Source: Bacteroidota bacterium (GTDB lineage: Bacteria; Bacteroidota; Bacteroidia; Chitinophagales; Chitinophagaceae). Taken from it: 64,000 nt of DNA. The position numbers were made by a program, and so were the translations under genes. The stretch spans positions 248,001-312,000 of the forward strand of contig VGFP01000001.1 in assembly GCA_016868855.1 (NCBI GenBank), in the 5' to 3' direction. This document shows, in pieces, positions 41,061 through 50,524 of the stretch. Each line of letters opens with the position of its first letter. Position 1 is the first letter of the stretch. Under the pieces are notes generated by a model. It ran no database searches. It saw only the letters and a program-made list of their open reading frames with translations, and was not told the DNA's origin.

Positions 41061-43796
41061 TTATTTGCCTGAGAATGCTTTTTTCATCAATGCTTCCTGC
41101 TCTGCAGCATGCACCTTGCTGTAACCAGTTGCTGTCGCTGCACTTGCAGTCCTGGACACTATTTCAAAAGAAAACATATCGACATTCATTCTCATGAATG
41201 ATGCAGCACCCATGTTCAATGGTTCTTCCTGAACCCATGTCCATGTTGCCTTGGGATATTTAGCTTTGATGGCTTCCAGTTGTTTGACAGGCAGTGGATA
41301 TATCTGCTCCAACCTTACAACCGCAGTATCGGTAATACTGTTTTGCGTCCGGTAATCATTCAAATCAAAATATACTTTACCGCTGCACAAGAGAATGCGT
41401 TTTACTTTTTTCACATCAACCGATGCATCGTCTATTACTTCTTTGAAAGTCCCGTTGGTAAAATCATCTACTGATGAATAAGAACCGGGATGTCGAAGAT
41501 TTGCTTTGGGAGAAAAATTGATCATGGGCTTTCTGAAATTCCATGTCAGTTGTCTTCTCAATGCATGGAAAAGATTGGCTGAGGTTGAAATATTGGTAAT
41601 GACCATATTCAGTTCAGCACACATTTGCAGATATCGTTCCATGCGGGCACTGCTGTGCTCCGGACCTTGTCCCTCGTATCCATGGGGCAACAACATCACC
41701 ATGCCATTCATCCTGTTCCACTTTTGTTCGGCTCCTGAAATGAACTGATCGATCATGGTTTGTGCGCCATTGGAAAAATCACCGAATTGTGCTTCCCACA
41801 ATACCAAGGCATTTGGATTGGCCAATGCATACCCATATTCAAATCCAAGTACGCCATATTCACTCAGCAATGAGTTATAAATGCTGAAAGAAGTTTTTGC
41901 TCCAGGTACATTGCTCAGCCTGTTGTAGGATTGATCCGTTTTCTCGTCCATGATCACAGCATGCCTGTGACTGAAGGTGCCTCTGCGCACATCCTGACCG
42001 CTCATGCGAACATCCTTTCCCTCAGCAAGCAAACTTGCATATGCAAGCAATTCACCAGTTGCCCAATCAACTTTGTTTTCTTTTTCCAACAACGTGACTT
42101 TATCCTGGAGGAGTTTCTCGATTTTTTTCAATGGTTTAAAACCCGACGGGACCGACATGATATGATCGAAGAGCAACTTGAATTGCTTTTTGTCGATCGA
42201 AGTATCAGGTGATTTTTCAAAGTCTTTTTCACTTGCCTTAACCAAACTCTTCCAAACCAGTTCAGGTGCCTGGTAATGATAAGGCAATGGATGCTGTTTC
42301 ACCTCGTCCAAACGCTCCTGTAAATCTGACCAGAATTTCTTTTCCATCTCTGCAGCGAGTGATTGTATTTCGGGAGTCTGATCGGCCTGCAGCAGAGAGA
42401 TATAATTTTCACGTGGATTTAAATGCTTCTCAATAATAGAATAGAGACGGGGTTGGGTGAATTTGGGATCATCTCCTTCATTGTGACCATGGCGTCTGTA
42501 GCAAACCAAGTCAATGAATACATCGCTGTTGAATTTTTGTCTGTAGCGTGTCGCAATTTCCATGCATTTGACAACTGCTTCAGGATCATCACCATTAACG
42601 TGCATCACAGGTGCATGCACCATTGCTGCAAGGGAAGTACAATAATCGGCCGTTCTGGCATCTTCAAAATCAGTTGTAAATCCAATTTGATTGTTGATTA
42701 CAAGATGAATGGTTCCTCCGGTGTAATAACCGTCCAGTCCAGACATTTGAAGGATTTCATAAACGATGCCTTGTCCTGCTATGGATGCATCACCATGAAT
42801 CAAGACAGGAAGTATAGAATCGTACTGACTGTTGTACATCACATCTGCCTTGGCCCTTGAGAATCCCAATACAACAGGATCTACAGCTTCCAAATGTGAA
42901 GGATTGGGCATGAGTTTTAAAGCGACTGTTTGTCCACCGCTTGTTTGGACCTCACTTCCATATCCAAGATGATACTTCACATCCCCACTTCCCATGGTTT
43001 GGTCGGGTGTTGACTTTCCTTCAAACTCACTGAAGATGTGTTCATAGGTTTTACCCATGATATTGGCAAGCACATTCAATCTTCCACGGTGTGCCATACC
43101 TATTACCACTTCTTTCACACCCAATTCTCCTGCAGTATTGATCATGGCATCCAAAGCAGCGATCGTTGTTTCACCGCCTTCCAATGAAAATCTTTTCTGC
43201 CCAATGTATTTGGTATGGAGGAATTTTTCGAAAATCACACCCTGGTCCAACTTCTCTAATATTCTCTTCTTTTTGTCCAATGGTACCGCATTCGGAAAAT
43301 GTATCTCCATTTCCTGTGTCAGAAAATCGATTTTTTCCTGATTGCTGATGTATTTGAATTCAATACCCACGTGCGCTGCATAGCAACGGGTCAGGTGTGC
43401 AAGTATCTGCTGCAATGTTACAGTTCCCAATCCGATGAGATTACCAGCATGGAATGAACTGTTCAAGTCATCCTCAGATAAACCAAAGAAACTCAGATCT
43501 AAATTCGCACCCCTGTCTTTTCTTTTACGAATAGGATTGGTATTTGCAATCAAATGCCCTTTGTTTCTATACCCTAAAATGAGCCTATAAACCCCCAACT
43601 CTTTTTTCCAATCCAGATCAGACAGAGTAGAAACGGACACGCTGCCGTTTGACTGTAGCTGACTCACTGCAAAATCGAATCCCTCGAAGAATTTTCTCAA
43701 ATCGGGGTCAATATTACCAGGTGATTTAGAAAACTCCTGGTACAAATTTTCTATGTACGAGGGATGGGATGAAGTAATGTATGAAAAGTCCTTCAT
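41061..43796 (-). CDS. odhA: 2-oxoglutarate dehydrogenase E1
   Basis: 911 aa from the ATG at 43796 (MKDFSYITSSHPSYIENLYQ). The frame extends to 43865, but that part overlaps the likely promoter region. The thiamine-diphosphate fold is shown by GMAHRGRLNVLANI, HGDASIAGQGIVYE and IGFTTDFEDAR. The transketolase-like second half contains LWEAQFGDFSNGAQ and LPHGYEGQGPEHSSARMER. It decarboxylates 2-oxoglutarate and succinylates the lipoyl group of OdhB. A near-consensus GATATTTG lies at 43830-43837. Confidence 0.96.
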   Translation of the reverse strand: MKDFSYITSSHPSYIENLYQEFSKSPGNIDPDLRKFFEGFDFAVSQLQSNGSVSVSTLSDLDWKKELGVYRLILGYRNKGHLIANTNPIRKRKDRGANLDLSFFGLSEDDLNSSFHAGNLIGLGTVTLQQILAHLTRCYAAHVGIEFKYISNQEKIDFLTQEMEIHFPNAVPLDKKKRILEKLDQGVIFEKFLHTKYIGQKRFSLEGGETTIAALDAMINTAGELGVKEVVIGMAHRGRLNVLANIMGKTYEHIFSEFEGKSTPDQTMGSGDVKYHLGYGSEVQTSGGQTVALKLMPNPSHLEAVDPVVLGFSRAKADVMYNSQYDSILPVLIHGDASIAGQGIVYEILQMSGLDGYYTGGTIHLVINNQIGFTTDFEDARTADYCTSLAAMVHAPVMHVNGDDPEAVVKCMEIATRYRQKFNSDVFIDLVCYRRHGHNEGDDPKFTQPRLYSIIEKHLNPRENYISLLQADQTPEIQSLAAEMEKKFWSDLQERLDEVKQHPLPYHYQAPELVWKSLVKASEKDFEKSPDTSIDKKQFKLLFDHIMSVPSGFKPLKKIEKLLQDKVTLLEKENKVDWATGELLAYASLLAEGKDVRMSGQDVRRGTFSHRHAVIMDEKTDQSYNRLSNVPGAKTSFSIYNSLLSEYGVLGFEYGYALANPNALVLWEAQFGDFSNGAQTMIDQFISGAEQKWNRMNGMVMLLPHGYEGQGPEHSSARMERYLQMCAELNMVITNISTSANLFHALRRQLTWNFRKPMINFSPKANLRHPGSYSSVDDFTNGTFKEVIDDASVDVKKVKRILLCSGKVYFDLNDYRTQNSITDTAVVRLEQIYPLPVKQLEAIKAKYPKATWTWVQEEPLNMGAASFMRMNVDMFSFEIVSRTASAATATGYSKVHAAEQEALMKKAFSGK

Positions 43797-43933
43797 TGTT
43801 AGGGTATATGGGTTTGACAAATCGGTTCGCAAATATCGTTGATTTAAGCCAAAAAAATAAGTCAAAAATCATGCATAACTGATTGAATTTCCGACAAAAA
43901 CACGTGTTTTTTGGTTGTTTAGGGGAAGTCACT

Positions 43934-43941
43934 TACCTTTG
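43934..43941 (+). promoter_or_regulatory. promoter TTTG-N20-TACCTTTG of rpsT
   Basis: -33 TTTG at 43910-43913, spacer of 20, and an exact -7 element 24 bases before the rpsT ATG. It is the clearest full-consensus promoter in the window together with that of the his operon. Confidence 0.7.
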
Positions 43942-43965
43942 CAAACCATAAAAAGAATAGACAGC

Positions 43966-44226
43966 ATGGCAAACCACAAGGCAACCCAAAAAGATGTACG
44001 TCAAGTTGAAAAGCGCAGGGAAAGAAACCGCTATCAAGGCAAAACAACCCGCAACGCTATGCGTGACTTACGTGCATTGACAGATGCAACCGAAGCAGCT
44101 AAAAATTTGCCTGATGTACTGAGCAAAATCGACAAGCTTGCAAAAAAAGGTATCATCCACAAAAACAAGGCTGCTAACTTGAAGAGCTCACTGACCAAAG
44201 CAGTGGCCAAAACAAAAAAGGCTTAA
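43966..44226 (+). CDS. rpsT: 30S ribosomal protein S20
   Basis: 86 aa from the ATG at 43966 (MANHKATQKDVRQVEKRRER). The frame opens earlier at 43915, but that region holds the promoter. It is Lys/Ala-rich and helical throughout, with RNAMRDLRAL and GIIHKNKAANLKSSLTKAV as in S20 proteins. It binds 16S rRNA in the small subunit. It has its own promoter and a strong terminator, so it is a single-gene unit. Confidence 0.96.
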   Translation: MANHKATQKDVRQVEKRRERNRYQGKTTRNAMRDLRALTDATEAAKNLPDVLSKIDKLAKKGIIHKNKAANLKSSLTKAVAKTKKA

Positions 44227-44246
44227 CATCTTATACATAAATTTTT

Positions 44247-44276
44247 AAAAGAACATCCCCCGGATGTTCTTTTTTC
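44247..44276 (+). terminator. rpsT terminator
   Basis: Stem AAAAGAACATCC / GGATGTTCTTTT with a CCC loop, followed by T's. Confidence 0.9.
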
Positions 44277-44301
44277 GTTTATGGCATCCCTCTTAAATCT
44301 T

Positions 44302-44309
44302 TACCTTCG
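44302..44309 (+). promoter_or_regulatory. -7-like element TACCTTCG of guaA
   Basis: One mismatch to TAnnTTTG, with three bases between it and the guaA ATG, suggesting a leaderless mRNA. Confidence 0.4.
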
Positions 44310-44312
44310 CAT

Positions 44313-45848
44313 ATGACCGAGAAAATTCTAATCCTTGACTTTGGCTCCCAATACACACAGCTGATCGCGAGGGCCATCAGAGAAGCAAATGTTTATTGTG
44401 AAATCGTCCCTTACCATCATCCGATTTCATATACCAATGATTTGAAAGGTGTGATCCTCTCCGGTTCTCCCTTCTCGGTGAACGATGAAAAGGCTCCAGA
44501 AGTAAACATCAGGGAAATTGCTCAACAAAGAAATGTGCTTGGTATTTGTTATGGGGCACAATTGACCTCCAAACAATTTGGGGGAAGGGTTGAAAGAAGT
44601 GAAAAGAGAGAATATGGCAGAGCTCAACTGAATATCACCTCATCAAATACACTGCTCGAAGGCATTCCTTCCCAATCTCAGGTATGGATGAGCCACGGCG
44701 ATTCCATCTTGAATCTTCCGCAGCAGGCAAATGTCTGCGCGATCACCGATTCAATTCCCGTAGCTGCTTTTCAACTGAATGAACCAGGATGCAATGATGT
44801 ATACGGACTCCAATTCCATCCGGAAGTATATCACTCTTCATTCGGAAAACAGATCATCCAAAATTTCCTCTATAAAATTTGCGGTTGCAAGGGTGACTGG
44901 ACACCGGCACATTTCATCTCAGATACAGTAGCAGCTTTAAAAAAACAGATTGGTGATAAGAAAGTTGTCATGGCCTTGAGCGGTGGAGTCGACTCCACCG
45001 TTGCAGCTACATTGATACACAAAGCCATTGGTAAAAATCTGTTTGGAATATTCGTTGACAACGGAGTACTTAGGAAGGGTGAATTTGAAACTGTACTTAA
45101 AACCTATGCACAACTTGAGCTCAATGTGAAAGGTGTGGACGCCAAACAAAGATTTTATGACGCGCTGAATGGATTGACCAATCCCGAAGAAAAAAGAAAA
45201 GCGATTGGCAAAACCTTTATCGACGTATTCGATCATGAATCACATCAGCTGCAGGATATTTCGTTTCTCGGACAAGGAACCATCTACCCTGATGTAATTG
45301 AAAGTGTTTCCGTACATGGTCCCTCTGTAACCATAAAATCACATCACAACGTCGGCGGACTCCCCGATACCATGAAACTTTCACTGGTGGAACCGCTCCG
45401 ATTCCTGTTCAAGGATGAGGTGAGGAAAGTGGGACTCGAATTGGGTATTCCTCATGAACTGCTGTTCAGACATCCATTCCCCGGACCCGGACTTGCCATC
45501 AGGATTCTTGGAGAAATAACTGAAGAAAAAGTTGCTCTCCTGCAAGAGGCTGATCAGATTTATATCGAGGGACTCAAAGAGCATCAATTGTATGATAAAG
45601 TTTGGCAGGCTGGCGCCATCCTCTTGCCTGTTAAATCGGTCGGAGTCATGGGAGATGAAAGAACCTATGAATATACCGTTGCATTGAGAGCAGTAACCTC
45701 CGTCGATGGTATGACAGCCGATTGGGCACATCTCCCCTATGAATTTCTTGGAAAAATTTCCAATGAAATCATCAACAGGGTAAGGGGCATCAACAGGGTT
45801 GTGTACGACATATCCAGCAAACCTCCTGCTACCATTGAGTGGGAATAA
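44313..45848 (+). CDS. guaA: GMP synthase (glutamine-hydrolysing)
   Basis: 511 aa, normal length. The class I glutamine amidotransferase domain (1-~190) has Cys in GICYGAQ (about 78) and His/Glu in [11 protein letters not shown]. The ATP-pyrophosphatase domain has the PP-loop [12 protein letters not shown] (about 220). The C-terminal dimerisation domain ends KPPATIEWE, the invariant GuaA ending. It converts XMP to GMP. It is convergent with, and directly abuts, the PD40 gene. Confidence 0.97.
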   Translation: MTEKILILDFGSQYTQLIARAIREANVYCEIVPYHHPISYTNDLKGVILSGSPFSVNDEKAPEVNIREIAQQRNVLGICYGAQLTSKQFGGRVERSEKREYGRAQLNITSSNTLLEGIPSQSQVWMSHGDSILNLPQQANVCAITDSIPVAAFQLNEPGCNDVYGLQFHPEVYHSSFGKQIIQNFLYKICGCKGDWTPAHFISDTVAALKKQIGDKKVVMALSGGVDSTVAATLIHKAIGKNLFGIFVDNGVLRKGEFETVLKTYAQLELNVKGVDAKQRFYDALNGLTNPEEKRKAIGKTFIDVFDHESHQLQDISFLGQGTIYPDVIESVSVHGPSVTIKSHHNVGGLPDTMKLSLVEPLRFLFKDEVRKVGLELGIPHELLFRHPFPGPGLAIRILGEITEEKVALLQEADQIYIEGLKEHQLYDKVWQAGAILLPVKSVGVMGDERTYEYTVALRAVTSVDGMTADWAHLPYEFLGKISNEIINRVRGINRVVYDISSKPPATIEWE

Positions 45849-46922
45849 TCAATCCACCCAGTCAGCAATAAAAATATTGGTATCCCTTGTTCCACCATTG
45901 TTTCTGTTGGAACAGAAAACAATCTTTTTTCCATCTATGCTGAACATGGGGAAAGCATCGAAACCTTTGTCGCGACTTATTTTACGCAAATCTTTGCCAT
46001 CCTCATTCATCAAATAAAGATTGAAAGGGAATCCACGTTTGTATTCATGATTAGAAGCAAAAATGATGGTTTTGCTGTCTGGCATATATGCCGGTGCCCA
46101 GTTTGCTTGTCCAAGTTGACTGACCTGTTTAGCATTGGATCCATCCGCATTGGCAATCCATACCTCCATTTTAGTGGGAGCTACAAGATTCTCCTTCAAC
46201 AGTTCCTTGTACTCCTTGATTTCCTCATCTGTCTTTGGCCTGGAAGCACGCCAAATGATTTTTTTCCCATCCGGACTAAACCATGCTCCACCATCATAGC
46301 CAAGATCAGATGTAATACGTTTGATGATGCCTGATTTCAAATGCATGGTATACAAATCAATATCACCATCCCTTGTAGAAGTGAAGAGCATGGTCTTGCC
46401 ATCTGGTGATATTGTGGCTTCTGCATCGTATCCCGGACGATCGGTTAGATTTTTCTTGATATTGCCTTTGGTATCAGAAAGAAAAATATCATAGCTGTCA
46501 TACAAGGGCCAAATGTATTTGTTGCCGTATTTGCTGCGGTCAGGCACTGGTGGACAGTCTTCGCTTCCCAGATGAGTAGAAGCATATACAACATGTTTGC
46601 CATCTTTCAAAAATGCTCCGCAGGTTGTTCTGCCTTTGCCATTGCTTATTTGAATCGGAACAAATTTTTCGTTTTTCTTGGTTGGAACTTTCCCGATAAA
46701 AATCTGATCACAGGCAATACCCTCTTTTGGATTTGTTTTCTGATAGATGATCCACTTGCCATCAAAACTGAAATACGCCTCTGCATTGTCGCCACCAAAT
46801 GTCAACTGTTGTATGTTTTTAAAATGAGGCTCGTTGGCGTACTGGATTGAATCCTGCGAAACAGCTGATTGCAGCATTGCGGTAAGAGAAAAACCGATCA
46901 AAAAGAAAAAACGTTTATACAT
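45849..46922 (-). CDS. TolB-like PD40 beta-propeller protein, exported
   Basis: 357 aa from the ATG at 46922 (MYKRFFFLIGFSLTAMLQSA), with a signal peptide ending VSQ. The mature part is a beta-propeller of WD40-like PD40 repeats: AYFSFDGKWIIYQ, ATISPDGKTMLFTSTRDGD, AWFSPDGKKIIWRAS, PMFSIDGKKIVFCSNRN. It probably binds a partner in the periplasm; no catalytic domain is attached. A TACATTTG promoter element lies upstream, divergent from the TPR lipoprotein. Confidence 0.85.
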   Translation of the reverse strand: MYKRFFFLIGFSLTAMLQSAVSQDSIQYANEPHFKNIQQLTFGGDNAEAYFSFDGKWIIYQKTNPKEGIACDQIFIGKVPTKKNEKFVPIQISNGKGRTTCGAFLKDGKHVVYASTHLGSEDCPPVPDRSKYGNKYIWPLYDSYDIFLSDTKGNIKKNLTDRPGYDAEATISPDGKTMLFTSTRDGDIDLYTMHLKSGIIKRITSDLGYDGGAWFSPDGKKIIWRASRPKTDEEIKEYKELLKENLVAPTKMEVWIANADGSNAKQVSQLGQANWAPAYMPDSKTIIFASNHEYKRGFPFNLYLMNEDGKDLRKISRDKGFDAFPMFSIDGKKIVFCSNRNNGGTRDTNIFIADWVD

Positions 46923-46944
46923 TCTTGGAATTTTCAAATGAGCG

Positions 46945-46952
46945 CAAATGTA
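46945..46952 (-). promoter_or_regulatory. -7 element TACATTTG of the PD40 gene
   Basis: Exact TAnnTTTG on the minus strand, 22 bases upstream of the ATG at 46922. It rejects the earlier in-frame start at 46961. Confidence 0.5.
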
Positions 46953-47006
46953 CAGATTCATACCAGGACTCCTGTCATGGAAAATTCATAAAACCAAGAC
47001 ATTTTG

Positions 47007-47014
47007 TAGCTTTG
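47007..47014 (+). promoter_or_regulatory. -7 element TAGCTTTG of the TPR lipoprotein gene
   Basis: Exact TAnnTTTG with three bases before the ATG at 47018. It excludes the upstream in-frame start at 46925. Confidence 0.5.
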
Positions 47015-47017
47015 CAC

Positions 47018-47587
47018 ATGATCAGGGACTTTATCACAGGCCACGCTCCTATTGGTTTTTGCATGTTCATGGGGATCAGCTGCGTCCAAACAAGTCCTGA
47101 TAACAATGCAAGTCCCGAGACAGCTACTGCAGGCAATCAATCCCCCTTTGAGCAGCTATATCAATTTGCCAATCAAAAAAATCAACAATGTATTGTTTTG
47201 AGCGATTCCATCATCCATGGAACAAGCGATCCCAATACAATAGCTGAAGCATATTTCATCAAGGGGTTGTACTATGCAAATACACAAGACCCTTCGAAAG
47301 CCATGGCCAGCTTTGATTCGACCATTCAGAACAATTACACCTACTACGATGCTTATATAGAGAAGGGAATTTTACTTCACCAGCATGGTGCATTTGAGCA
47401 AGCGCTGGAATCCCTCCAGATGGCACTCAATTTGACCAAAAATAATCCCGATCTTTATTACTGGATCGGGAAATCTTATGAAGGGTTGAACAATAAAAAG
47501 GAAGCTGTGAAATTTTATGAGTGGACACTCCAGGCAGATCCTGACTATGCGGCAGCGCAGGAATCTTTAAAAAGAATAAAACAATAA
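47018..47587 (+). CDS. TPR lipoprotein
   Basis: 189 aa from the ATG at 47018. The signal peptide MIRDFITGHAPIGFCMFMGI ends in SC (lipobox, Cys at 22). The C-terminal ~110 residues carry three TPR units (KAMASFDSTIQNNYTYYDAY, then EQALESLQMALNLTKNNPDL, then KEAVKFYEWTLQADPDYAAA). It is likely a lipid-anchored scaffold in the periplasm. One base separates it from rpe, so the two are cotranscribed. Confidence 0.82.
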   Translation: MIRDFITGHAPIGFCMFMGISCVQTSPDNNASPETATAGNQSPFEQLYQFANQKNQQCIVLSDSIIHGTSDPNTIAEAYFIKGLYYANTQDPSKAMASFDSTIQNNYTYYDAYIEKGILLHQHGAFEQALESLQMALNLTKNNPDLYYWIGKSYEGLNNKKEAVKFYEWTLQADPDYAAAQESLKRIKQ

Positions 47588-47588
47588 C

Positions 47589-48236
47589 ATGGCCATCATT
47601 GCACCCTCCTTGCTTTCAGCGAATTTTCTTCAATTAAATGATGCTTGTGACATGATCAATCATTCAGAAGCTGAGTGGCTGCATCTGGATGTGATGGATG
47701 GAAGATTTGTTCCAAATATCAGCTTTGGTATTCCAGTCATTTCTGCTGTTAGAAAAGCTAACAAAAAAGTATGCGATGTTCACCTGATGATTGAGGAGCC
47801 TGAAAAATTCACGCAGGCCTTCAAAGATGCCGGAGCGGATGTATTGACTGTTCATGTTGAAGCATGCAATCATCTTCATAGAAACATCCAACACATTAAA
47901 TCGCTTGGCATGAAGGCGGGAGTAGCGATCAATCCACATACACCATTAGAGGCGTTGAAGGAAATCATTGGATTTGCTGATCTGATATGTGTAATGTCAG
48001 TTAATCCTGGCTTTGGAGGTCAACAATTTATTAACGCAACATTAAATAAAATTGAACGGTTGAAAAACCTGATCATTCAAAAAGGTGCACAAACCCTGAT
48101 TGAGGTTGATGGAGGCGTTACCATAAAAAATGCCACTGATATTGTAAAAGCGGGCGCTGATGTGCTTGTCGCGGGAAATACCGTATTCAATTCCAACGAT
48201 CCGATTGCAACAATCAAATTGTTAAAAAGCATCTGA
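47589..48236 (+). CDS. rpe: ribulose-phosphate 3-epimerase
   Basis: 215 aa TIM barrel. APSLLSANF at the N-terminus, the metal site in LHLDVMDGRFVPNI, CDVHLMIEEPEKF, VMSVNPGFGGQQF and EVDGGVTIKNA are the standard Rpe motifs in order. It interconverts ribulose-5-phosphate and xylulose-5-phosphate in the pentose phosphate pathway. It is downstream of the TPR lipoprotein gene. Confidence 0.97.
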   Translation: MAIIAPSLLSANFLQLNDACDMINHSEAEWLHLDVMDGRFVPNISFGIPVISAVRKANKKVCDVHLMIEEPEKFTQAFKDAGADVLTVHVEACNHLHRNIQHIKSLGMKAGVAINPHTPLEALKEIIGFADLICVMSVNPGFGGQQFINATLNKIERLKNLIIQKGAQTLIEVDGGVTIKNATDIVKAGADVLVAGNTVFNSNDPIATIKLLKSI

Positions 48237-48331
48237 TCATTCAAGTTCATTCAGATACACTGAACAAGTTTACTAACAGGGTGTTGATAAATTAGTATTG
48301 GGTTATACCCTGCAGTTTGGTTAAATTTATA

Positions 48332-49339
48332 ATGAACAAGCAATCTTTGAATAACCACTTAAACTTCAACACATTGACTGAAACCATTATCAACCTTGAA
48401 TCTGTAAATCCGATTGAATTCTTTGGTGCAAACAATGGCAAATTAGATCTCCTCAAAAAAAGATTTCCTCTTTTAAAAATCCTCAGCAGAGGCACACAAC
48501 TCAAATTGAGTGGAGCTCCTGAACAAATAGAACAGGCAAAAGAAAAAATTGACATGCTTGTTCAGTATTTGCAAAGAAACGGCAATGTTAGCCACAATTA
48601 CTTTGAACAAATACTGGGAGGAGATGATGCTGAGAGCATTGACAATTTTGTAGACAAACATCCCAATGATGTTCTTGTGTTTGGGCCCAATGGTAAATCA
48701 GTTCGTGCCCGGACACAAAACCAGAAAAAAATGGTCGCATCGGTAGAAAAAAATGACATCATCTTTGCGATTGGTCCTGCGGGCACCGGTAAAACCTATA
48801 CTGCAGTTGCACTTGCTGTAAGAGCCTTGAAAAACAAAATGGTCAAAAAAATCATCCTTACTCGTCCAGCGGTTGAAGCCGGCGAAAGTCTAGGTTTTTT
48901 ACCAGGTGATTTGAAAGAAAAAATTGATCCTTACTTGAGACCCTTGTATGATGCATTGGATGATATGATTCCGGCTGACAAGCTTGGCTATTATATGACT
49001 ACCAGGGTGATTGAGATTGCTCCTCTGGCTTACATGCGGGGTCGTACCCTTGACAATGCATTCATCATTTTGGATGAGGCCCAGAACACGACAGATCTCC
49101 AGATTAAAATGTTCCTCACACGTATTGGATCAAATGCGAAAGCAATCATTACGGGTGATCTGAGCCAAATTGATCTGCCCAAAAATCAAAAAAGCGGATT
49201 GGACAAAGCAACGAGGATACTCAAAAACATAGATGGCATAGCACATATTGAATTGGATGAAGAAGATGTTGTAAGACACCGATTGGTAAAAGCCATCATA
49301 CGTGCGTATGATAAAGAAAGAGAAAAAAATGATCAATAA
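48332..49339 (+). CDS. PhoH family ATPase
   Basis: 335 aa from the ATG at 48332 ([12 protein letters not shown]); a TTG at 48317 is in frame but precedes a TAAATTTA promoter-like element. After an N-terminal KH-like region (about 1-85), the P-loop domain has Walker [16 protein letters not shown], the [21 protein letters not shown] segment, [19 protein letters not shown] (Walker B) and [11 protein letters not shown]. PhoH proteins are thought to act as ATPases/helicase-like factors in RNA metabolism and often sit near YbeY, which is not adjacent here. Confidence 0.95.
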   Translation: MNKQSLNNHLNFNTLTETIINLESVNPIEFFGANNGKLDLLKKRFPLLKILSRGTQLKLSGAPEQIEQAKEKIDMLVQYLQRNGNVSHNYFEQILGGDDAESIDNFVDKHPNDVLVFGPNGKSVRARTQNQKKMVASVEKNDIIFAIGPAGTGKTYTAVALAVRALKNKMVKKIILTRPAVEAGESLGFLPGDLKEKIDPYLRPLYDALDDMIPADKLGYYMTTRVIEIAPLAYMRGRTLDNAFIILDEAQNTTDLQIKMFLTRIGSNAKAIITGDLSQIDLPKNQKSGLDKATRILKNIDGIAHIELDEEDVVRHRLVKAIIRAYDKEREKNDQ

Positions 49340-49754
49340 ATTATCCCGTTTTATTTGTCTCATTTGCATGTCAGTTTTTGTGGCATGCCAGGAGCCTGAA
49401 GGATTTTCGGTTTCAGAAGATCCATTGGATGCAGGAAGGGAGTTTGTGAGGGCTGTACTCGATGGTGATTTTGAAAAAGCTTCATTGTATGTTTGTGACA
49501 ATGCTGAGGACAAAGAAATATTCGATCGTTATAAACAATACATGAAAAAACAGCCAAAAAGCGAGAGACTGCAATTTAAATCTTCATCTATCATAGTAAA
49601 CAGCGTAGAGAACCTGAATGACAGTGTGACGATCATCAATTTTTCAAATTCACATACCATGAAGCCGGCTGATTTGAAAGTTGTCAAAGAAAAAGACGAA
49701 TGGAAAGTGGATTTCAGTTATACCTTTTCTGGAAACCTCCCAGCCAATGATTAA
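49329..49754 (+). CDS. small lipoprotein with DUF4878-like domain
   Basis: 141 aa from the ATG at 49329, overlapping the phoH stop by 11 bases. The signal peptide [20 protein letters not shown] has a lipobox-like VFVAC. The mature part matches the NTF2-like DUF4878 layout: ...[20 protein letters not shown], then a central region, and [16 protein letters not shown] near the end. Its role is unknown. An earlier in-frame ATG at 49302 is less likely. Confidence 0.75.
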   Translation: MINKLSRFICLICMSVFVACQEPEGFSVSEDPLDAGREFVRAVLDGDFEKASLYVCDNAEDKEIFDRYKQYMKKQPKSERLQFKSSSIIVNSVENLNDSVTIINFSNSHTMKPADLKVVKEKDEWKVDFSYTFSGNLPAND

Positions 49755-50124
49755 TTTTTATAATAGCATGCTGGTCATTGTTGGCAGTGCCATTGGTGGA
49801 GGATGCAGATTTTGGATCAGTACACTCATTCAGAAACAATCCAACGGCAGTTTCCCGCTGGGAACTTTTACAGTCAACATGGTTGGTTGCTTTGCGATTG
49901 GATGGGTAGCAGCCACGGCAGAAAAATACAGCACGGACCAAACAAGTTTGATGCTTCTCCTGGCAACAGGTTTTTGCGGTGGGTTTACTACCTTTTCAGC
50001 ATTTGCCATGGAGAATGTACAATTGATAAAAAGTGGATGGAATCTGCAATCAGCAGCATATGTAGTATTATCTGTCGTGATGGGTATTGTTCTTGTAAAA
50101 TTGGGACTTACATTGTTTAAATAA
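49747..50124 (+). CDS. crcB: CrcB/FluC fluoride ion exporter
   Basis: 125 aa with four hydrophobic helices. The family features are GSAIGGGCRFWIS, GTFTVNMVGCFAIG and the signature TGFCGGFTTFSAFAMEN. It starts at the ATG at 49747, overlapping the lipoprotein stop by 8 bases; an earlier in-frame ATG at 49681 adds a non-family N-terminus. It forms antiparallel dimers that let toxic fluoride leave the cytoplasm. No fluoride riboswitch was seen upstream, since the gene sits inside an operon. Confidence 0.93.
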   Translation: MINFYNSMLVIVGSAIGGGCRFWISTLIQKQSNGSFPLGTFTVNMVGCFAIGWVAATAEKYSTDQTSLMLLLATGFCGGFTTFSAFAMENVQLIKSGWNLQSAAYVVLSVVMGIVLVKLGLTLFK

Positions 50125-50517
50125 ATGGAATTCAAGAAAGATATTTCAATGGAGACAGTTATTTATTTGATCCTGATCGGAATTGCAGCAGGATTTTTAG
50201 GCGGCATGGTAGGCATCGGAGGTGGTGTAATCATCGTTCCTGCATTGGTATTGTTGTTGGGAATTACACAACACCATGCACAAGGAATTTCACTTGCCAT
50301 GATGCTTTTCCCTGTCGGCATATTGGGCGTGATCAATTATTACAAAAAGGGGTATGTTGATTTTAAATTTGCGGGTCTGATTGCTGTAGGTTTCCTCTTG
50401 GGAAGTTATCTGGGCAGTAAATTTTCTTTGAGTCTCCCCCAAGAAACAGTCAAAAAGATATTCGCCATCGTCATGATTGTCCTTGCCGTCAGAATGCTGC
50501 TTACAGGTAACAAATAA
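50125..50517 (+). CDS. TauE/SafE (TSUP) family half-size membrane protein
   Basis: 130 aa with about four hydrophobic helices. LIGIAAGFLGGMVGIGGGVIIVPAL is one TSUP repeat with the glycine-rich loop. Ordinary TSUP proteins have two repeats (~250 aa); a single-repeat protein would have to dimerise. It starts immediately after the crcB stop, and an alternative start is M9 at 50149. The substrate (organic acid or sulfur compound) is unknown. Confidence 0.85.
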   Translation: MEFKKDISMETVIYLILIGIAAGFLGGMVGIGGGVIIVPALVLLLGITQHHAQGISLAMMLFPVGILGVINYYKKGYVDFKFAGLIAVGFLLGSYLGSKFSLSLPQETVKKIFAIVMIVLAVRMLLTGNK

Positions 50518-50524
50518 ATTGCAA

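Noticed and set aside
49600-49746. Fluoride riboswitch ahead of crcB
   Set aside because: The region is coding for the preceding lipoprotein, and the expected pseudoknot pattern was not found.
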